Source of the DNA: Paraburkholderia nodosa
GTDB taxonomy: Bacteria > Pseudomonadota > Gammaproteobacteria > Burkholderiales > Burkholderiaceae
Reading direction: 5' to 3'
Assembly (NCBI RefSeq): GCF_001718195.1
Contig: NZ_MCNV01000026.1
Location: 1-64,000, forward strand
DNA: 64,000 bases
Made by a program: the position numbers and the translations under genes. Below are positions 57,285 through 64,000 of the stretch, in pieces. The notes under the pieces were generated by a model. That model saw only the letters and a list, made by a program, of their open reading frames with translations, did no database searches and was not told the origin of the DNA. Within the stretch, counting starts at the first letter, position 1. Every line of letters starts with the position of its first letter.

Positions 57285-57692
57285 ATGTCGAAGAAAATCC
57301 GTTACTTCACCGAACTCGATGTCGCCCGCCTCGAAAAATGCGCCGCCGAACCCGGCGCCGCGCCCGCGCGCCAGGCCATGCTCGACGAACTCCTCGAACA
57401 CGCCGTGATCGTGGAATCGCGCGACATGGCCGCCAACGTCGTGACGATGAACTCGCAGGTCACGCTCGTGGACGAGCGTAACGGCGCATCCCTCACGTAC
57501 ACCGTCGTCTATCCGCATGAGGCGAACGTCGACGCCGGGCGCCTGAACGTGTTCTCACCCGCGGGTCTCGCGCTCCTCGGCGCGAAGCGCGGCAACGCCG
57601 TGCGCTTCACGACGCCGGGCGGCGCGGTCGAAACCCTGAAGATCGAGCGCATCCTGTTTCAGCCGGAAGCTTCGAAGGATTTCACGCTGTAA
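57285..57692 (+). CDS. rnk: Regulator of nucleoside diphosphate kinase (Rnk, GreA/B-like C-domain)
   Basis: The 135-aa protein has a short N-terminal helical part (residues 1-45) and a GreA/GreB-type FKBP-like C-domain (VTLVDERNGASLTYTVVYPHEANVDAGRLNVFSPAGLALLG). The long coiled coil of Gre factors is absent, as in Rnk, which binds RNA polymerase and affects nucleoside diphosphate kinase levels. Start at 57285, with AAGGAAG about 8 nt upstream. Confidence 0.9.
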   Translation: MSKKIRYFTELDVARLEKCAAEPGAAPARQAMLDELLEHAVIVESRDMAANVVTMNSQVTLVDERNGASLTYTVVYPHEANVDAGRLNVFSPAGLALLGAKRGNAVRFTTPGGAVETLKIERILFQPEASKDFTL

Positions 57693-57795
57693 ACTCGGCC
57701 CATACTACACATCGCGACACCCCGCGCCTGACACATCGCGCGCGAGATGGCACTTGCCAGATCGTCGCAGCGCGGTGTATCGTTTGGCCTTGCTT

Positions 57796-57906
57796 ACGCG
57801 GGGGTCCTGCGTCATGCGCCGCATCGAACGAAAGTCGTGCAGCGTATTTCGCGGGTGAGAAATACCCTTTGAACCTGATCTGGATAATGCCAGCGCAGGG
57901 AAGCGT
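57796..57906 (+). promoter_or_regulatory. TPP riboswitch (thi box)
   Basis: Conserved aptamer segments are present: cgggggtcctgc at the 5' side, gggtgagaaataccc (57853-57867), then the block of gaacctgatctggataatgc (57871-57890) and cagcgcagggaagcg at the 3' side. It lies about 120 nt before thiC. No terminator with a T-tract follows, so control is probably at translation start by hiding the GGAGAGAGA ribosome site (inferred). Confidence 0.95.
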
Positions 57907-58023
57907 CCGGACTTCGCAACATCGCTCAGCGCCTCACCTCATCACAGCGAAGTCCGTCCACGTTCCGTCTCGTCTCCTGCTAAGCCGCTGTTCCCACTTT
58001 GCTTTGCATGGAGAGAGAGACGC

Positions 58024-59955
<1,932 letters not shown>

Positions 59956-59992
59956 GCGCTGACTTCGGGCTGACTCAGGGCTCACTACGCCC

Positions 59993-60015
59993 CGGCGGGC
60001 GCTCGCCGCCCGCCG
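59993..60015 (+). terminator. thiC 3' hairpin
   Basis: Perfect 9-bp arms cggcgggcg / cgcccgccg with loop ctcgc, 37 nt after the stop. Weak downstream T content. Confidence 0.5.
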
Positions 60016-60167
60016 AAACATTTACTAACGATTCCCACAACTCTCTGACAAGCGCACACACCCTGATACGGGTCGCGTGGCTAGCATGAGGGTGTCGAAG
60101 GCGCAGCGTGCGTGCCAGCGCACGCCGCACCGCACACTCGAACGCATCATGCGTAGGGAGTCGAAAA

Positions 60168-60389
60168 ATGAATACGCTCAAACGTGCACGCACGCTACTC
60201 ACGGTGACGACACTCATCGCCGTGCTGGGCAGTCTTGGCGCTTGCGACAACATGTCGAGACGCGACCGCGATACGGTGATCGGCGCGGGCGTGGGTGGCG
60301 TGGCCGGCGCGGCGATCGGCGGCAATGCGCTCTCCACCGTGGGCGGCGCAGCGGTGGGTGGCGTGATCGGCAATCAGGTAGGCAAGTAA
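60168..60389 (+). CDS. Glycine-zipper (OsmB-like) lipoprotein
   Basis: 73-aa protein with lipoprotein signal (lipobox LGAC, Cys at about residue 26), then a short basic stretch and the glycine zipper GAGVGGVAGAAIGG ... GGAAVGGVIGNQVG. This is the OsmB/SlyB-type small outer-membrane lipoprotein pattern. GGGAG lies 8 nt before the ATG at 60168. Probably an envelope-stress protein. Confidence 0.85.
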   Translation: MNTLKRARTLLTVTTLIAVLGSLGACDNMSRRDRDTVIGAGVGGVAGAAIGGNALSTVGGAAVGGVIGNQVGK

Positions 60390-60523
60390 GTAGCAAACAG
60401 GCATAGAGCCAGTACGGATCGACGATGCGGCTGCACGACGGGCTGCACGATCGAAGCGACGGCACAGAACAGAAACGACACGACAGGCAACACGCCATCC
60501 ACGGCGTGCATCAGGGAAGGATG

Positions 60524-60554
60524 CGCGGCGCAGACCCTCACGGGCTGCGCCGCG
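60524..60554 (+). terminator. Hairpin in the 328-bp gap after the OsmB-like gene
   Basis: Ten-bp arms cgcggcgcag / ctgcgccgcg with an 11-nt loop, followed by TTTGCTT. The rest of the gap (60390-60717) shows no gene. Confidence 0.5.
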
Positions 60555-60717
60555 TTTGCTTGGGTCGCTGGCGTCGCGGCCGCAGGACTGCGCGAAATAT
60601 TCGGTTAACGACGCATCGCGCAAAGCGTGTTCGCACGGCGTAAGCTCGAACGAATCAGACGGCCCGAGCCTGATGGCGATCATCCTGCGCGGCCGTTCGC
60701 CACTCGCGGAGCCCGCC

Positions 60718-61107
60718 ATGAAACGTCCGTCTGTGCTTGTGATCGCCGCCGCGAGCGCGCTCCCCGCGCTTTCCGGCTGCTACTACTACGCCCCCTACGG
60801 CTACCCGCCCTACTACTACGGCACCGTGCCCGTCGCCGCCATACAGCAGGAAACCGCGGTCGTGCAAACGGCGCCGAACCCCGCGCCTGCCGCCGTGCCC
60901 GACGCGCAGTATCCGGGACCGCTCTATCCCTCGCCGCCGGTTGCGATCGCCGTGCCTGCGTGGCCGGCCTATCCAGCATCTCCAGCGGTCTACCCCCCGA
61001 CCTATCCCGCCTACTACCCTTACCCTGCGTACGGCTGGGGCTGGGGCGCGCCCGCCGTCTCTTTCGGCTTCGGCTACTGGGGCGGCGGCAGGCACTGGCA
61101 TCACTGA
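60718..61107 (+). CDS. Pro/Tyr-rich putative lipoprotein
   Basis: 129-aa protein with signal MKRPSVLVIAAASALPALSGC (lipobox LSGC), a mature part rich in Tyr, Pro and Ala (YYYAPYGYPPYYYG, then PAYYPYPAYGWGWG) and a C-terminal GGGRHWHH. GGAG lies 7 nt before the ATG at 60718. The composition resembles small surface or matrix lipoproteins. No specific function. The His-rich end could bind metal (inferred). Confidence 0.75.
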   Translation: MKRPSVLVIAAASALPALSGCYYYAPYGYPPYYYGTVPVAAIQQETAVVQTAPNPAPAAVPDAQYPGPLYPSPPVAIAVPAWPAYPASPAVYPPTYPAYYPYPAYGWGWGAPAVSFGFGYWGGGRHWHH

Positions 61108-61338
61108 TGTTCACGCACCCAGCCACGCCGCGAACTGCGCCACAAAACGGTGCCGGACCGTACTTTCCCTCCTTGACGCTCCCGTGTCGTTATCTATCCT
61201 CCAAGTGGGCTAGCGGGGATTGAAGCAGCGCCTTAACTCGGCCGCCTGGCCGGGCCCTGAACTCCACAGCCGACGACGCGCCCCGGCGCATGCTGCCGCA
61301 CTGCTGCGCCGACAACGAACCAGCATAAAGGAGACGTG

Positions 61339-62937
61339 ATGTTCCACCAGCTGTTGACCCCCATCGGCAATTCGCTGCTGTTTTCGTTTCTGATCGCCGT
61401 GCTGCCGATTCTCACCGTGCTCGCCCTGCTCGGCTGGGCGCGGCGGCCTGCATGGCAAGCCTCGCTCGCGGGGCTCGTGGTCGGTCTGATCGTCGCGATC
61501 GCCGGCTGGCAGTTTCCGGTCAATCTCGCGATCAACTCGGTGCTCGCGGGCGTGGTGTTCGCACTCTGGCCGGTGATGTGGATCGTCGTCACGGCGATCC
61601 TGCTCTACAACATCGCGCTGCGCTCGGGCCGCTTCGCGGCGTTTCGCATGTGGTTGCTCGACAATCTGCCCAACGACCGGCGCATCGTGCTCGTCGTGGT
61701 CGGCTTCTCGTTCGGCGCGCTGTTCGAAGGGATTTCCGGCTTCGGCACGCCTATCGCCATCACGAGTTCGCTGCTCATCATGCTCGGCTTCCCGACGCTC
61801 GAGGCCCTGACCTTCACGCTCATCTTCAACACGGCGCCTGTTGCGTTCGGTGCGCTCGGCGTGCCGATCACGGTGCTCGGCGCGGTCACGCACCTGCCCG
61901 CCGATCTGCTCGGTCAAATGGTCGGCCGCCAGTTGCCGTTCTTCGCCTTGCTGCTGCCGTTCTATGTCATTGCGATCTACGCGGGCATGGGCGGCATGCT
62001 GCGCATCTGGCCGGTGCTGCTCGTCTCGGGCGGCAGCTTCGCCCTCACGCAGTTCATCACCGCCAACTTCATCAACTACAGCCTCACCGACGTGCTCTCG
62101 TCGCTCGTCTCGCTGATCCTCACCATCCTGTTCCTGCGCGTGTGGAAGCCCGCGCCCGATCCGCGCTTCGCCATCAAGGTCGATCGCGCGAAGGAAGCGC
62201 GCGGCGCCGTGACGGGCGCGCAGGGCTGGTATCCGTGGATCATCGTCGCGGCCGTCGTGATCATCTGGACCGTCGCGCGGGTCTTCACGATCGGCGAGGT
62301 GAAAGTGCCGTGGCCGGGCCTCGACAAGGCCGTCTACATCACGCTCTACAACACGCCCTATGGCGCGATCTGGGACTTCCAGCCGCTCGCCACCGGCACG
62401 GCGATTCTCGTCGCGGCGATCATCACCGCGTTCGTCGTGCGCCTGAAGCCCGCCGATTTCGGCGTCGCGATCGTCGATACCTGGGTGCAGACGCGCATCG
62501 CCATCCTCACGGTCGCGACCATCGTCGGGCTCGCGTTCCTCATGAACTACTCGGGCCTCACCTATACGCTGGGTCTCGCGGTGTCTTCGGTCGGCGCGTT
62601 CTTCCCGCTCGTTTCGGCCTTCCTCGGCTGGGTCGCGGTGTTCCTTTCGGGCAGCGACACCTCGGGCAATGCGCTGTTCGGCAACCTCCAGGTGGTAGCC
62701 GCGAAACAGCTCAATCTCAACCCCATCCTGATGGCGGCGACCAACTCGTCGGGTGGCGTCATGGGCAAGATGATCTCGCCGCAAAACATCGCGACGGGCG
62801 TCGCCACCACGGACCTCAAGGGCCAGGAAGGCATTGTGTTCGCGAAGACGTTCAAGCACTCGATCCTGTTGACCGTGTTGCTCGGCATCCTCGTGTGGCT
62901 GCAGCAGAACGTGCTCACCTGGATGATTCCGCACTGA
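61339..62937 (+). CDS. lldP: L-lactate permease
   Basis: The 532-aa LctP-family membrane transporter (12-14 helices) has the family stretches FEGISGFGTPIAITSSLLI, FNTAPVAFGALGVPITVLG and the C-terminal GSDTSGNALFGNLQ / ATNSSGGVMGKMISPQNIATG. Start at 61339 with AAGGAG 5 nt upstream. A GTG immediately before is in frame but closer to the ribosome site. No lldD or regulator is adjacent, so lactate oxidation genes lie elsewhere. Confidence 0.93.
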   Translation: MFHQLLTPIGNSLLFSFLIAVLPILTVLALLGWARRPAWQASLAGLVVGLIVAIAGWQFPVNLAINSVLAGVVFALWPVMWIVVTAILLYNIALRSGRFAAFRMWLLDNLPNDRRIVLVVVGFSFGALFEGISGFGTPIAITSSLLIMLGFPTLEALTFTLIFNTAPVAFGALGVPITVLGAVTHLPADLLGQMVGRQLPFFALLLPFYVIAIYAGMGGMLRIWPVLLVSGGSFALTQFITANFINYSLTDVLSSLVSLILTILFLRVWKPAPDPRFAIKVDRAKEARGAVTGAQGWYPWIIVAAVVIIWTVARVFTIGEVKVPWPGLDKAVYITLYNTPYGAIWDFQPLATGTAILVAAIITAFVVRLKPADFGVAIVDTWVQTRIAILTVATIVGLAFLMNYSGLTYTLGLAVSSVGAFFPLVSAFLGWVAVFLSGSDTSGNALFGNLQVVAAKQLNLNPILMAATNSSGGVMGKMISPQNIATGVATTDLKGQEGIVFAKTFKHSILLTVLLGILVWLQQNVLTWMIPH

Positions 62938-62961
62938 GTACGGCTCGCGCGCGGGCATGAA

Positions 62962-62999
62962 AAAACCCGCCTGCGCGGCGATGCGCAGGCGGGTTTTCT
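62962..62999 (+). terminator. lldP terminator
   Basis: Fifteen-bp perfect stem aaaacccgcctgcgc / gcgcaggcgggtttt, loop ggcgat, then cttttg. The A-run at its start (T on minus) lets it also serve the convergent bamC gene. Confidence 0.93.
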
Positions 63000-63047
63000 T
63001 TTGCGGCCTTGAGCCAGACAACGCTGGCTCGAGCGTGCGCGCAATGT

Positions 63048-64000
63048 TTAGTGCAGTTCGTCGACCACGAGGCTCATGATCTCCTGCGCCGGACGCGACG
63101 AGTCGATCTGGCCACTGTCGTCCACGATCGCGACGCGCGTCTGGTTGTCCGTCACGGCGCGCACGTTGAGCTTGTACTGCTTCGCGGTCTTTTCCTTGCG
63201 GCCGTGGAAGATCTGGTTCCAGAAGCCCTGCTCGTCCGAGCTGTGGTCCTTCGGATCGACATAGCGCACGTAGTAGATGCCCTTCGTGCGGTCGCGATCG
63301 TCCACCGTGAAGTTGGCGCGGTCGAGCGCGATGCCCACGCGCACCCATGCGCGGTCGTACGGCTCACCGAGCGTGAGCTCCGACGAAGTGTACTGACCCG
63401 ACGTGCCCTGCGCGTTCGACGAGCCGCTGCCCGATTGCTGGCCCACGGCCGCGACGTTCTGCGCGGCCATGGCGGCCGCAGCGGCGTCCGGAGCCTTCGA
63501 CTTCGCGTCGGTGCCCTTGCTGTTGGCCTTGGCGTCGGCTTCGGCCGCGACCTGCGCGTCGGGCACGCCCGGCTTCGCGTTCGCGAGCGTCATCATGAGG
63601 CGCTTGAGGTACTCGGCTTCGAGCGCGGGATCGTTGGGCTTCGGCACCCACTTGCTGGTGTCGTTGTTGGTGCCCGAGAGCTGTTCGCTCAGACCCTTCT
63701 GGCTGATGAACACATAGGTGCCGCCGCTGGGCGACGTTTCGAGGCGCGTGCGGTACTTGTTGCGCTCGGCAGTCACGTACGAGTTGCCCGTGGCCCACGA
63801 GAGCGTGTTGCGGATGAGGCCGTCGCTGATCTTCGGATGGGTTTCGTTCCAGTCCGTTTCCATCACGCCCTTGTCGCGCTGGTCGACCACGAGCAGGAAG
63901 CCCTGTTCCTGCCAGAAGCGGCGCACTTGCGCCCAGACCTGCTCGGGCGTGCGGCTGTCGATGACGAGCCAGCTTTCCGTGCCGTCACGCTGGATATGCA
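63048..64000 (-). CDS. bamC: Outer-membrane assembly lipoprotein BamC (NlpB), partial
   Basis: Component of the BAM machinery that inserts outer-membrane proteins. The frame runs through the right edge, so the N-terminus and lipoprotein signal are missing. The visible part includes TESWLVIDSRTPEQVWAQVRRFWQEQGF, the METDW segment, an Ala/Lys/Asp-rich linker with QQSGSGSSNAQG, and the second helix-grip domain (LTLGEPYDRAWVRVGIALDRANFTVDDRDRTKGIYYVRY). Interrupted internal starts are not used. In Burkholderia it usually follows dapA, which would lie beyond the edge. Confidence 0.9.
   Translation of the reverse strand, partial: HIQRDGTESWLVIDSRTPEQVWAQVRRFWQEQGFLLVVDQRDKGVMETDWNETHPKISDGLIRNTLSWATGNSYVTAERNKYRTRLETSPSGGTYVFISQKGLSEQLSGTNNDTSKWVPKPNDPALEAEYLKRLMMTLANAKPGVPDAQVAAEADAKANSKGTDAKSKAPDAAAAAMAAQNVAAVGQQSGSGSSNAQGTSGQYTSSELTLGEPYDRAWVRVGIALDRANFTVDDRDRTKGIYYVRYVDPKDHSSDEQGFWNQIFHGRKEKTAKQYKLNVRAVTDNQTRVAIVDDSGQIDSSRPAQEIMSLVVDELH

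Overview
The window is a gene-dense, GC-rich stretch of core chromosome from a Burkholderiales bacterium, most like Burkholderiaceae of the Paraburkholderia/Burkholderia/Caballeronia group (inferred from protein similarity recalled from memory and from gene order; no database search was run). Supporting context: aceE-aceF-lpdA with a double-lipoyl E2 and a lipoyl-E3, glnA-ntrB-ntrC, a TPP riboswitch before thiC, and a bamC end at the right edge. There is no integrase, transposase, phage gene or CRISPR array.

Layout. 1-5.7 kb: pyruvate dehydrogenase complex (minus strand, lpdA running off the left edge). 6-9.2 kb: a membrane PAS histidine kinase and a FixJ-like regulator, start and stop overlapping, closed by a 17-bp hairpin. 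9.3-16.3 kb: folD, M3 oligopeptidase, a cytosine-deaminase-family enzyme, SOS-controlled dinB, an Asp/Glu racemase homologue and initiator tRNA-fMet. 16.4-22.6 kb: PadR regulator divergent from nitronate monooxygenase with a palindromic operator candidate, a DsbA-like isomerase, an SDR protein, xthA and a prolyl oligopeptidase. 22.7-27.5 kb: glnA-ntrB-ntrC with a sigma-54 promoter and NtrC sites before glnA. 27.6-32.2 kb: rhodanese, CinA-like protein, EI24 membrane protein, and a beta-propeller/sterol-desaturase pair. 32.3-38.7 kb: hrpA and argA, starting 23 bp apart back to back, then yggX. 39.3-46.3 kb: ProP-like transporter, an oxidoreductase-cupin-phosphoesterase operon, a GST and several small orphan proteins.

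46.5-46.9 kb holds the most notable element: a tRNA-Leu(UAA) gene on the minus strand split after U34 of the anticodon by a 283-nt group I intron with no reading frame. The exons reassemble into a complete 85-nt class II tRNA, and the intron carries recognisable conserved core segments of the kind found in the cyanobacterial tRNA-Leu(UAA) and Azoarcus tRNA-Ile introns.

47-53 kb: a LacI-type regulator followed by a binding protein, two permeases, an ATPase and a GpdQ-like phosphodiesterase, read here as an uptake-and-hydrolysis operon for a phosphodiester or organophosphate. 53-57.7 kb: MFS and DMT transporters, a stress-type trio (ferritin-like, YtjA-like, entericidin-like) and rnk. 57.8-64 kb: TPP riboswitch and thiC, two small lipoproteins, L-lactate permease, and the C-terminal part of bamC, whose start lies beyond the right edge.
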